This document shows positions 36,265-44,693 of a stretch of DNA of 64,000 nt, in pieces; position 1 is the stretch's first letter; the number at the start of each line of letters is the position of its first letter. The DNA is from Clostridia bacterium (lineage in GTDB: Bacteria; Bacillota; Clostridia; Acetivibrionales; DSM-2933). The stretch covers positions 1 to 64,000 of the forward strand of contig JAOAEJ010000084.1 of the NCBI GenBank assembly GCA_026416815.1. The letters are read 5' to 3'. A program made the translations under genes and the position numbers. The notes below the pieces were generated by a model. The model was not told where the DNA came from. It made no database searches and saw nothing but the letters and a program-made list of their open reading frames with translations.

Positions 36265-36475
36265 CTAGTGCTTTTTAACATTACCAATTTCTATAGATAG
36301 TTTAGGTAGAAAGTGATTTTATCCAGCTAAGCAAATCGCACTTATCACAGCTCATTATCTGGCTGGAAATCACTAAGTTCAACCTAAACTATCTGTATTG
36401 ATTCTAATGTTAAAAATGCACTTCCTTGATTGCTGTGCCTTGCTGCTACAAACTAATTCTATTACAAGGCGCTAG
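36265..36475 (+). repeat. Repeat D, copy 3, interrupted by repeat B
   Basis: The left part (36265-36292) and right part (36396-36475) match repeat D copies at 3927 and 30390. Between them is a full repeat B. The right end supplies the stop codon of the L25 gene. Confidence 0.8.
36293..36397 (+). repeat. Repeat B, copy 2 (nested inside repeat D)
   Basis: Perfect 13-bp terminal inverted repeats AGATAGTTTAGGT / ACCTAAACTATCT, about 100 bp, flanked by TA on each side. Comparison with the empty repeat D at 30390-30446 shows that it is an insertion. Confidence 0.85.
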
Positions 36476-36774
36476 TGAAGAATGTTTTTTTCCACCGGCA
36501 TTAAATCAATGTGCTGAATTTCTTTATTTACAGGCTCTCTCTGTAGTTCCTTTATCATGACCTTTATTGGAGTGCCGTCAAAATCCAAATTCAAAAACAC
36601 CTCTGTCCCATACCTTCCTACTATATGCCTTATCTGCTCCTCTTCTACTGCAATAGGAATACTGCTCCCGTCATTATATAAAACTCCGGGGATAAATCCT
36701 TCATTTTTCAGCTTCCTAACTGCACCTTTACCTAGTACTTCTCTCTTTTCAACATTCAGATCATACGCTTCCAT
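36472..36774 (-). CDS. rplY: Ribosomal protein L25 (short form)
   Basis: From the ATG at 36774 (AAAGGAG upstream) the protein has 100 residues: MEAYDLNVEKREVLGKGAVR, then FIPGVLYNDG and KVMIKELQREPVNKEIQHIDLMPV, the L25 5S-rRNA-binding domain. It lacks the C-terminal CTC domain of the longer form. Its last codons and TAG stop lie in or at the edge of repeat D, so the C-terminus (about the last few residues) may have been reshaped by the insertion. Confidence 0.88.
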   Translation of the reverse strand: MEAYDLNVEKREVLGKGAVRKLKNEGFIPGVLYNDGSSIPIAVEEEQIRHIVGRYGTEVFLNLDFDGTPIKVMIKELQREPVNKEIQHIDLMPVEKNILH

Positions 36775-36884
36775 TAAGAAACAACTCCTTTTAATTATAA
36801 TGCATACCAACATATAACATAAAAAGTATCTCCCAATAGATAACGATTAATACAGAAAATACAAACGCTTTCTTATAAAAGCCT

Positions 36885-37190
36885 CTAGCATGCAGTCTCC
36901 GGTATCTCCTGATAGAAAAGATACAGAATCCCTTTTATTATATCATTGTGGTTTTCCATTGTTACAGGGTGCAAATCTCCGTCATCTACCTGTATGCACA
37001 TTGACAGTTTGTATTTGTCTATATTGTCCATAACCACACTAATCATATCAATTGCATCCAGCGGCTTGTTATAAATGTAAATCCACTTCCATACATCCTC
37101 ATCCATTCTGACTTCTTTTTCATAGTACTTCTCCAGGAACCTTTTGATTTCTCCATTCTCGTTAGACCACAGATTTACTGTTATTGCCAT
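36885..37190 (-). CDS. Small hypothetical protein
   Basis: 101 residues beginning MAITVNLWSNENGEIKRFLEKYY, with mixed strands and helices, no membrane segment and a terminal Cys (PETAC). I do not recognise the family. Its compact, acidic composition and clean start behind AAGGGGGCAAAATTAA support a real gene. Confidence 0.65.
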   Translation of the reverse strand: MAITVNLWSNENGEIKRFLEKYYEKEVRMDEDVWKWIYIYNKPLDAIDMISVVMDNIDKYKLSMCIQVDDGDLHPVTMENHNDIIKGILYLFYQEIPETAC

Positions 37191-37609
37191 TTAATTTTGC
37201 CCCCTTGCTTTTATTATGAAATAATGGAATGAGCTGTAGTTATGTTTAACTACATATTACTTGTAACTAAACATATAAGTAGGTTTACATTTTTATATGT
37301 AATAATAAACTACAGCTTAAAATCAACTTACCGGGTATATAACTATAATCCCAAACTTTTATATATCTCTGGCAGTATAAACCTATTTCTATCTACAGCT
37401 TTAGTTAACATAAATAATATTAGACAAAACTCCTCAAAACCCTTTATGTAATTTATTCATAGTATGTATAAGTTTTAAATTCATGTAAAAGTATTATTGA
37501 CTCATTTATTTGAAATAATAATACTACTTATTACTTAGTGAAAAGAAACGCTTTTTTACACAATATTATGTAAAATGGAGGGAATTGCAGTTCTACTGCT
37601 GAAAAAACT
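37191..37609. other. AT-rich spacer with one palindrome
   Basis: No gene seen. An imperfect palindrome, AGTATTATT / AATAATACT, occurs near 37488-37525 upstream of the lipoprotein gene. Confidence 0.45.
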
Positions 37610-38692
37610 ATGAAGACAAAAATTCTATTTAAACACATAGGAGTATTTGCAACAATACTTGCGCTGTCCCTTTCAGGCTGCTCAGGAAGCAAGCAACAGC
37701 AACAACCGCAGACACAATCGCTGCAATCGGAGCAGCAATCGGATAAAGTACCGGAACAATTGTCAGCTATCGAGGATAATATTGAAAACATTTTCAAAAC
37801 ACTTAATGGACCTAATGTACAGACTAAAGAAAAGAAGGCTGATGATCAGGGCAAACAGGAAGACACCGCTAGAAACAAAGAACAGGAAGAAGGACAGGGC
37901 GGCGGTAAAAGTCAGGAACAAGGTGGCGGTGAACAAAATGGTGGAGGAGGCGAAGAAGGCGGCCAGGAACAAGGTGGTGAGAAGCAAGGTGGACAAGGCG
38001 GTGAAGATCAGGGTGGACAGAAAAATCAAGACAAGCAGCAAACCACACAAAAGCCACAGCCTAAAGACCCTTGGTCTGATGTAAATTTTAATATCAGGAA
38101 CTTGCACTACCAGTGGAACAGTTATATGCCTACTGCTGTAAAAGCAGGTGCAAACGGGGCTTTAATCGATAACTTCAGCAATGCTTTAAACAGCCTTACA
38201 ACAACAGCTCTAGGCAAACATAGAAATAACACACTGCTTGCTGCAAGCTACCTTTACGCTTTTGTACCCGATTTATACTCACTTTATAGAACCCAAAGCT
38301 CTCCTGAGATTAAAAGAATCAGATACTATACGAGGAATTCAATGTTGAATGCTATGACTGCTAACTGGACTCAAGCAGAGAGCGATATTAATAACCTTAA
38401 ATCAACTTGGTCCTTATATAAAAATACTCTTGGGAAAGACCAGCAGGAAAACTCAAACAAGTTGGACTTTTCCATTAGTGAGCTTGAAAAAGTTGTTAAA
38501 GCCAGAGGCCAAGCACTAACTGAAATAAAAGGAACAGTAGCTATATCAAATATTCAAGATATGGAAAAAGCAATGAAAAAAGCACAGGGACAAGGCGAAG
38601 GACAGGCTGGCGGAGCAACCGAAGGCGGTGGCGGTGGCACCCAAACCGGTACAGGACAGGGCGGAGGCACTCAAGGCGGTGGCGGACAATAG
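37610..38692 (+). CDS. Lipoprotein with Gly/Glu/Gln-rich low-complexity linkers
   Basis: 360 residues: a lipoprotein signal peptide with the lipobox LSLSGC (Cys near 24), a Gln-rich stretch, a short helix, then about 70 residues of Gly/Gly/Glu/Gln/Lys low complexity (GGGEQNGG, EQGGEKQGGQGG). A folded helical domain follows (about 150-315), and a second Gly-rich tail. The lipid anchor places it on the outer face of the membrane with long flexible arms. I do not recognise the folded domain. A bidirectional terminator follows. Confidence 0.78.
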   Translation: MKTKILFKHIGVFATILALSLSGCSGSKQQQQPQTQSLQSEQQSDKVPEQLSAIEDNIENIFKTLNGPNVQTKEKKADDQGKQEDTARNKEQEEGQGGGKSQEQGGGEQNGGGGEEGGQEQGGEKQGGQGGEDQGGQKNQDKQQTTQKPQPKDPWSDVNFNIRNLHYQWNSYMPTAVKAGANGALIDNFSNALNSLTTTALGKHRNNTLLAASYLYAFVPDLYSLYRTQSSPEIKRIRYYTRNSMLNAMTANWTQAESDINNLKSTWSLYKNTLGKDQQENSNKLDFSISELEKVVKARGQALTEIKGTVAISNIQDMEKAMKKAQGQGEGQAGGATEGGGGGTQTGTGQGGGTQGGGGQ

Positions 38693-38737
38693 TATAGCAG
38701 TAATTATCCAATCTCATAAACTTGTATTAAAGTAATA

Positions 38738-38784
38738 AATATGGGGCTAAAGCGTACTATCATACAAAACTTTAGCCCCATATT
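38738..38784. terminator. Bidirectional terminator
   Basis: A perfect 15-bp stem AATATGGGGCTAAAG / CTTTAGCCCCATATT between the convergent genes ending at 38692 and 38830. Confidence 0.85.
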
Positions 38785-38829
38785 AAACATATTTTCTGTC
38801 AAAACCTTAACACTGGAAAACTGATGCTG

Positions 38830-39264
38830 TTATCCAGGAATCTGCTCATTACTCCTTTTCGGTAACGTTACGTGATCACTCTTTTTTTCTACAGCTCTAC
38901 CACCGAAATAAAAGCCTGTTATGGTAGCTAAAATACCGCCAAACATACTTAGTATAGTTTTTGCAGTTTCCATATTGCTATTATCGTTTTTAAACAGTAT
39001 GTAGAGCACTGAAATCCCGAGAATTACAAGAACTGTTAAAGTCATCATCACTCTTGCAATTCCCGATATACCGTTTGGGGCTTTTCCTATTCCTCGCAAA
39101 AGTTCTGCCAATTCTTCCTTTTCAAGGTTATTGGCGGCTGCTTTTTCGATTATAAGGCTTCTTGCTTTGTTTTGAGACCAGTAGGCAAGAATTATATCAA
39201 TAATAATTGGTAGAATGGCGAATGCCGCAAGAATAATTGCTATAACCACAAAATTCCAATCCAT
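38830..39264 (-). CDS. Small three-helix membrane protein
   Basis: 144 residues with hydrophobic segments at about 5-27, 70-90 and 103-123, and a conserved-looking GGILATITGFYFGGRA in the last. The ATG follows GAGGGGATAAAAA. Function unknown. Confidence 0.62.
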   Translation of the reverse strand: MDWNFVVIAIILAAFAILPIIIDIILAYWSQNKARSLIIEKAAANNLEKEELAELLRGIGKAPNGISGIARVMMTLTVLVILGISVLYILFKNDNSNMETAKTILSMFGGILATITGFYFGGRAVEKKSDHVTLPKRSNEQIPG

Positions 39265-39358
39265 TTTTTATCCCCTCACCCTTATTTGATTTCCTAATAT
39301 TTTATATTATACCTCATATAGGCCCTTTTGTAAAAAAAATAAAAGTAGATCTTTATTT

Positions 39359-40363
39359 CTACTTTTCCAGACTAAAAACAGCTTTGATTTCTCCCACCTT
39401 TTCACCGCGGTGATTTAGTATAGGGGGATTCCAGAAATCTTTCACCTTTTCCACCTCTGACTGATCGATTATTCCCATCTGCAGAAGGGTTGCAAAAATA
39501 ACAGGACCTACAGCTCTGCTATTTCCATCCTCTATCTTAATTGCAATCCCAATAGCTTTTCCTATTATACCTGCACAATATACTCCTTCGGCTCCGGTTT
39601 TTCCTATTACCCTATCACCAAAGTTTTTCATTAGTATAGTATCCAGTTTTCCAGTCCCTGCTACCATTTCCGGGTACATAGTCATGGCACTTAGAATATA
39701 GTTCTGTGCTTTCCTGTACTTACCATGTAAAAATTCGCTATTACATAGATTTGCATAAGCTACAGCCATATTCTTAATGGGCAAAGCATAGACAGGAACA
39801 CCGCAGCCATCTATACCCTTCATGATATCATTGGTATCCGCCCTACAGAATTCCGCAATAACCTTTTCCACTTCCTTTTGTACAGAATGCTCCTCCGTTT
39901 GGTAGCCCTCTATCGGGAAACCTTTGGCCTCAGAGGCAGCTATTAAACCTATATGCTTACCTGAGCAATTACAGTGTAACTTTGTCGGATTTTTACCGGC
40001 TGCTATCAACTCCTTAGCAGCCTCTCTGTTAGTCGGTTCATGTATGCCGCATTCAAGTACTTTCTCTTCAATACCTATCTTTTCCATGGCATTGCGTAGA
40101 TTGCTTATATGCTCTTTCTCACCACTATGAGATGCTACCATCAAAGCTATTTCCCTTAAATCTAGGTTGTACCTTTCTACACTACCCACTTCAAGGGCAG
40201 TTATAGCCTGAAGCGGTTTTGCAGCCGAACGCATATAAGTAAACTTTTCCGGATCCCCTGCGTAAAACAAGATTTGACCATCAGTGTTTATAACAACAAC
40301 GTCTCCCCGATGTACACTTTCAACAACTTTTCCCCTTGTTACCTCAACCAATTTAACCGACAT
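39359..40363 (-). CDS. L-asparaginase II family protein
   Basis: From the ATG at 40363 (GGGAGGTTTTAAT upstream) the protein has 334 residues. It carries the asparaginase-II signatures MRSAAKPLQAITALE, MVASHSGEKEH, HCNCSGKHIG and the C-terminal GKTGAEGVYCAG. This family (Rhizobium etli AnsA type) hydrolyses L-asparagine to aspartate and ammonia, feeding ammonia assimilation via glnN. Confidence 0.86.
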   Translation of the reverse strand: MSVKLVEVTRGKVVESVHRGDVVVINTDGQILFYAGDPEKFTYMRSAAKPLQAITALEVGSVERYNLDLREIALMVASHSGEKEHISNLRNAMEKIGIEEKVLECGIHEPTNREAAKELIAAGKNPTKLHCNCSGKHIGLIAASEAKGFPIEGYQTEEHSVQKEVEKVIAEFCRADTNDIMKGIDGCGVPVYALPIKNMAVAYANLCNSEFLHGKYRKAQNYILSAMTMYPEMVAGTGKLDTILMKNFGDRVIGKTGAEGVYCAGIIGKAIGIAIKIEDGNSRAVGPVIFATLLQMGIIDQSEVEKVKDFWNPPILNHRGEKVGEIKAVFSLEK

Positions 40364-40444
40364 ATTAAAACCTCCCAAGCAGCCAACCACAGCTAAACCT
40401 TACGAATAGAGTTAATTTTTTTACTTTATATACCGCAAAAAGCC

Positions 40445-40484
40445 CTACCTATAAGCAGGGAGACCCTCCCTGGCTTATAGGTAG
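40445..40484 (-). terminator. Terminator of the ferritin-like gene
   Basis: CTACCTATAAGC pairs with GCTTATAGGTAG with further pairing of CAGGGAG and CTCCCTG in the loop. The minus strand continues GGGCTTTTTGCGG. Confidence 0.8.
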
Positions 40485-40510
40485 TTAATTTGTAATACTA
40501 TATATTATTA

Positions 40511-40954
40511 TTAACTCTCAAAGTTTGCCATCATATGGGCCATCTTTTTTAAATGCTCATGATCCTCTGACAGCAACTTTTTTACAATGCTCAAACTTTC
40601 ATCATCAAGGTCACCTTTAATAATTTCTTCAACTTTTGCTATTCCTTTATCTTCCCCGTCATACGCCTGTTTTAGAATTTGCAGCGTGTCGTGGTTATTA
40701 CTTGCATTTTGCACAGCCATCTTCATATCCGCCATCAAGCCCGAGACACCTGTCCCATATTCAGCCTTTCCGCCAAGGGTTTGTATTCGGTCAGCAAGCT
40801 CTGAAGCATGCCTTCTATGATCTTTTTGTATATCCTGTAATTCTTTTTTAACTGTCTCATCCTTTAAATCATATATCAATCTCTCATACGCCTCTACGGC
40901 CATCTGTTCTCCTTTAAAGACTGCATTAAGCTCATTGATTACCGAATTATCCAT
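40511..40954 (-). CDS. Ferritin-like (DUF2383-type) protein
   Basis: 147 residues, four-helix pattern. Glu/His positions typical of ferritin-like bundles are present: FKGEQMAVEAYERL, DHRRHASEL, and DHEHLKKM at the C-terminus. Likely a small di-metal helical bundle protein involved in stress or metal handling; that is inference. Confidence 0.72.
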   Translation of the reverse strand: MDNSVINELNAVFKGEQMAVEAYERLIYDLKDETVKKELQDIQKDHRRHASELADRIQTLGGKAEYGTGVSGLMADMKMAVQNASNNHDTLQILKQAYDGEDKGIAKVEEIIKGDLDDESLSIVKKLLSEDHEHLKKMAHMMANFES

Positions 40955-41177
40955 AATCTTGCACCAGCCCTTTCATACAATTATCATCGTGTCATTGTTC
41001 ACTTTTATCATTTCCACTAAATAAATAAAATATAGTTCTTTATCAAATTATTTTGGGTTATAATATTATGTGTTGCATAATAAAGTTTCTCTACATACCG
41101 CATTAATAATAAACTCACCTAGTGCTTTTAATATAGATAATTGTTGTAATATTCTTAATTAGTGGAGGGACACTAAA

Positions 41178-42089
41178 ATGTTAAAGTCTATGAATGACAT
41201 TGTGCAAGCTGTAAAAGGTTCAAAAAAGAAAAGGGTTGCAGTTGCAGTAGCTCAAGACAGCGAAGTGCTACATTCAGTATATGAAGCCTTTAAGCTAGGG
41301 CTAATAGATATTAGTCTTGTGGGTGACAAGAAAAAAATCTTTGATATAGCCTCTGAATTAAAAATTGATGTATCCCAGTTTGAAATAATAAAAGAGAACG
41401 ATTATAGTAAAGCTATACGAATCGCTGTAGATATGGTAAGCAGTGGAAGAGCAGATATCCTTATGAAAGGGATGGTACAAACCGCTGACCTATTAAGGGT
41501 AGTTCTTGATAAAGACATTGGCCTTCGTACTAATAGAGTATTAAGCCATGTGGGAGTCCTCGAGATAGAAAATTATCATAAGCTTCTATTTATAACTGAC
41601 GGAGCATTAAACATAGCTCCAGATCTTAAGCAAAAGGCAGATATAATTCAGAATGCGGTAAATGTAGCCAGCAGCTTAGGAATAGAAAAGCCAAAAGTCG
41701 CGATTCTCGCTGCAGTGGAAGTTGTAAACCCATCAATGCAGTGCACTCTGGATGCTGCGGCCCTTTGTAAAATGGCTGACAGAAAACAAATTAAAAACTG
41801 TATAGTTGATGGACCTCTTGCTATGGATAACGCTATAAATATAAGTGCAGCAAAGCATAAGGGCATCCAAAGTGAAGTGGCGGGTGACGCTGATATTCTA
41901 CTGGCTCCGGACATTGAAACAGCAAACATATTATATAAAACATTGGTATTTTTGTGCAAAGCCAGATCCAGCGGTATAATTGTCGGCTCCAAAGCCCCGG
42001 TTGTAATAACCTCCAGAGCTGATGATTACATGGCAAAGCTCCACTCGATTGCTCTGGCAGCAGTTGTCAGTTCAGATGGAAGTATATAG
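41178..42089 (+). CDS. ptb: Phosphate butyryltransferase
   Basis: 303 residues of the PTA/PTB family, with MKGMVQTADLLRVVLDK, SHVGVLEI, TDGALNIAPDL and DGPLAMDNAIN, the pattern of Ptb rather than Pta. It converts an acyl-CoA to an acyl phosphate and CoA. It forms an operon with buk 15 bp downstream. Some Ptb enzymes prefer branched acyl-CoA such as isobutyryl-CoA. The ATG follows GTGGAGGGAC. Confidence 0.93.
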   Translation: MLKSMNDIVQAVKGSKKKRVAVAVAQDSEVLHSVYEAFKLGLIDISLVGDKKKIFDIASELKIDVSQFEIIKENDYSKAIRIAVDMVSSGRADILMKGMVQTADLLRVVLDKDIGLRTNRVLSHVGVLEIENYHKLLFITDGALNIAPDLKQKADIIQNAVNVASSLGIEKPKVAILAAVEVVNPSMQCTLDAAALCKMADRKQIKNCIVDGPLAMDNAINISAAKHKGIQSEVAGDADILLAPDIETANILYKTLVFLCKARSSGIIVGSKAPVVITSRADDYMAKLHSIALAAVVSSDGSI

Positions 42090-42104
42090 AGAGAAGGGTA
42101 TTTC

Positions 42105-43175
42105 ATGGATACTAAACATAACTTAATCATTATAAATCCCGGTTCTACCTCAACAAAAGTAGCTCATTTTGAGAACCTTAACTGTGTCTCTTCTCGAACA
42201 CTCCCCCACTCATCGGATGAGTTGGGAAAGTTCGGTTCCATAATAGACCAGTATCCTTTAAGAAAACAAGCTGTTATGGATTACTTATCCAGTGAAAATA
42301 TACTCATTGAAGAAATTGGCGCAGTTGTAGGAAGAGGCGGACTGCTTAGACCTCTTAAAGGTGGTACTTATACTGTAAATGATCCTATGCTGCATGATCT
42401 CAAAACCTGCAGGTACGGCAAACATGCCAGCAACCTTGGAGCTATAATCGCCTTTGAAATAGCTGCTACAATAAAAAAACCGGCATTTATTGTCAACCCT
42501 GTAGTTGTGGATGAAATGGAGCCCCTTGCTAGGTATTCAGGATTTCCTGAAATACCTCGAAAAAGTGCTTTTCATGCTTTAAACCAGAAAGCAGTAGCTC
42601 TGAAGGCTGCAAGAGATTTAAACAAAAAATATGAAGATATCAATCTGATAATTGCACACATTGGAGGAGGTATCTCGGTAGCAGCCCATAAAAAAGGTAA
42701 AGTTATCGATGTAAATAATGGACTTGAGGAAGGCCCTTTTTCACCGGAAAGAGCAGGCGGTGTACCTGTTCTCCAATTGGTAGAAATGTGTTTTTCAGGC
42801 GAGTATTCTAAATCCGATATAGAGAAAAAGCTAGTCGGTAAAGGCGGTCTGGTAGCATACCTTGGTACCTCAGACTGTGTACAGATAGAGCATAAAATAC
42901 TGGACGGAGACAGTCATTCAAAACAGGTCCTTGAAGCTATGGCCTACCAGATTTCAAAGGAAATAGCCTCCTGTAGCGCTGTTTTATTCGGAGATGTAGA
43001 CAGTATAGTCATAACCGGAGGTGTCTCCCACAGCCGTATGGTTACCGATTGGATAACCGAAAGAGTAAAATTCATTGCTCCTGTCAGAATATATCCCGGA
43101 GAAGATGAGATGGCAGCCCTTGCCGAAGGTGCATATAATGTATTGCTGGGTAAAGAGCAGGCACTTCAATATTAA
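42105..43175 (+). CDS. buk: Butyrate kinase
   Basis: 356 residues of the acetate/butyrate kinase fold with IINPGSTSTKVAHF (phosphate-1), GRGGLLRPLKGGTY, the catalytic region HIGGGISVAAHKKGK and VITGGVSHSRMV. It makes ATP from acyl phosphate. With ptb it completes acyl-CoA to acid conversion, the energy-yielding end of butyrate or branched-chain acid fermentation. Confidence 0.94.
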   Translation: MDTKHNLIIINPGSTSTKVAHFENLNCVSSRTLPHSSDELGKFGSIIDQYPLRKQAVMDYLSSENILIEEIGAVVGRGGLLRPLKGGTYTVNDPMLHDLKTCRYGKHASNLGAIIAFEIAATIKKPAFIVNPVVVDEMEPLARYSGFPEIPRKSAFHALNQKAVALKAARDLNKKYEDINLIIAHIGGGISVAAHKKGKVIDVNNGLEEGPFSPERAGGVPVLQLVEMCFSGEYSKSDIEKKLVGKGGLVAYLGTSDCVQIEHKILDGDSHSKQVLEAMAYQISKEIASCSAVLFGDVDSIVITGGVSHSRMVTDWITERVKFIAPVRIYPGEDEMAALAEGAYNVLLGKEQALQY

Positions 43176-43198
43176 AAAAACTTACTATCAAATATACC

Positions 43199-43323
43199 TA
43201 TATAAATTGCAAAAAAGAATCTACAACAAAGTTCTTCCTAAATCTTTTTTGCAATTTGTTACCTTAAGTTATATTGCGATAATTAAATTTTTCCTTTTAA
43301 TATCATTATTGCAAATTATATAG
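43199..43323 (-). repeat. Repeat A, copy 5
   Basis: Lies between buk and tmcAL, with two hairpins as in other copies. Its right end TATATAG is followed by GAG, so the ribosome binding site AGGAG of tmcAL is built across the repeat boundary. Confidence 0.9.
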
Positions 43324-43335
43324 GAGTAAATTTTT

Positions 43336-44595
43336 ATGAAAGTACTCGGACTAATTGTAGAGTATAATCCGTTCCATAATGGACATTTATACCACCTTGA
43401 GCAATCAAAAAAATTAAGCGGTGCCGACTATACCGTCTGTGTAATGAGCGGCAACCTAATACAACGTGGTGAACCTGCCATTGTAAACAAATGGGCAAGA
43501 ACTAAAATGGCACTATTATCCGGGGCAGACCTCGTAATAGAACTCCCGGTAGTCTACGCAATGTCCAGTGCAGAGTTTTTTGCCTATGGTGCTGTCAAAA
43601 TATTGGATAGCCTTGGTGTAATAAACAGCATTTGCTTTGGAAGTGAAAACGGTAGAATTGATGAACTGGATATGATTGCTGGTGTGTTATACAAGGAACC
43701 GGATGAATACAGATCACTTCTGAAAAATGCTTTGGATAGCGGTGTTTCCTACCCGGCGGCAAGGGAATCTGCCTTACGAAAATACTTAGGTAATACCGCA
43801 TCCTTTGTATCCGATATTGACAAAATAATAAGCTCATCAAACAACATACTTGGTATAGAATACCTTAAGGCTTTAAAAAAGCTTGAAAGTAAAATTGAGC
43901 CTCTTACCATAGGCCGAGTTAACAATTCATATAACACCGAGCAGCTTACAGGCCATATTTCCAGTGCTACTTCCATAAGAAAGTACATATTGGATAATAG
44001 CGACTACACTGACGCTGAAACTCTAAAAAACACTTTACCGCAGACAAGTTTTTCAGTATTGGAAGAGGAATTCGAAAGCGGTAGGGGACCTGTTTTTGCT
44101 TACCGTTTTCAAGATATCATTTTGGCTGTTTTAAGACAAATAACTACTGAGCAGATTAAAGTATTACCTTATGTCTCAGAAGGCCTTGAAAACAGAATTA
44201 AGCACGCTGCAGCTGGTACCGGCAGCTTAAGTGAACTGCTGGAAAGGATAGTAACCAAACGATATACTCGAACAAGAATACAAAGAACACTATTCAGTAC
44301 TCTTACAGGACTAACAACTCCTGAATTTGAAACATTTAATAAGTACGGAGGACCACAATATATAAGAATACTGGGATTTAATAAAAACGGCAGAAAGCTG
44401 CTCTCTCATATAAATAAAAACGCAACACTTCCCGTGATTGTCAAAACCGCAGATTTCAAAACTTCCTGCAATCCCTTGCTTAAAAGGATGTTGGAAATTG
44501 AAGCTATATCCACCGACTTATATGTACTTGGATACCAAAATTCCCACTTCAAAAAGGCAGGTCAGGAATTCACTCAGAATATCATACGAATTTAA
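43336..44595 (+). CDS. tmcAL: tRNA(Met) cytidine acetate ligase
   Basis: 419 residues. The N-terminal nucleotidyltransferase motif VEYNPFHNGHLYHL (HxGH) is followed by the VMSGNLIQRGEPAIVNKW and LIELP segments, and the central SATSIRK motif. TmcAL uses acetate and ATP to acetylate C34 of elongator tRNA-Met. The ATG follows AGGAGTAAATTTTT, partly formed by repeat A. Confidence 0.93.
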   Translation: MKVLGLIVEYNPFHNGHLYHLEQSKKLSGADYTVCVMSGNLIQRGEPAIVNKWARTKMALLSGADLVIELPVVYAMSSAEFFAYGAVKILDSLGVINSICFGSENGRIDELDMIAGVLYKEPDEYRSLLKNALDSGVSYPAARESALRKYLGNTASFVSDIDKIISSSNNILGIEYLKALKKLESKIEPLTIGRVNNSYNTEQLTGHISSATSIRKYILDNSDYTDAETLKNTLPQTSFSVLEEEFESGRGPVFAYRFQDIILAVLRQITTEQIKVLPYVSEGLENRIKHAAAGTGSLSELLERIVTKRYTRTRIQRTLFSTLTGLTTPEFETFNKYGGPQYIRILGFNKNGRKLLSHINKNATLPVIVKTADFKTSCNPLLKRMLEIEAISTDLYVLGYQNSHFKKAGQEFTQNIIRI

Positions 44596-44693
44596 ATGGG
44601 ATGACCTTTATAGGCCATCCCATCATAAAAATTCTATTCCTCTATTTCAAGGTAGGCAAATTATCTTTCCCTACCCGAACTTGCTTGCTTTGT

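Noticed and set aside
37763-38107. Leucine-rich minus-strand frame under the lipoprotein
   Set aside because: Arises from the Gly/Glu/Gln codon repeats read backwards; looks like membrane helices but has no start signal.
41128-41142. Additional repeat D copy upstream of ptb
   Set aside because: Only about 13 bases (CTAGTGCTTTTAA) match; too short to call.
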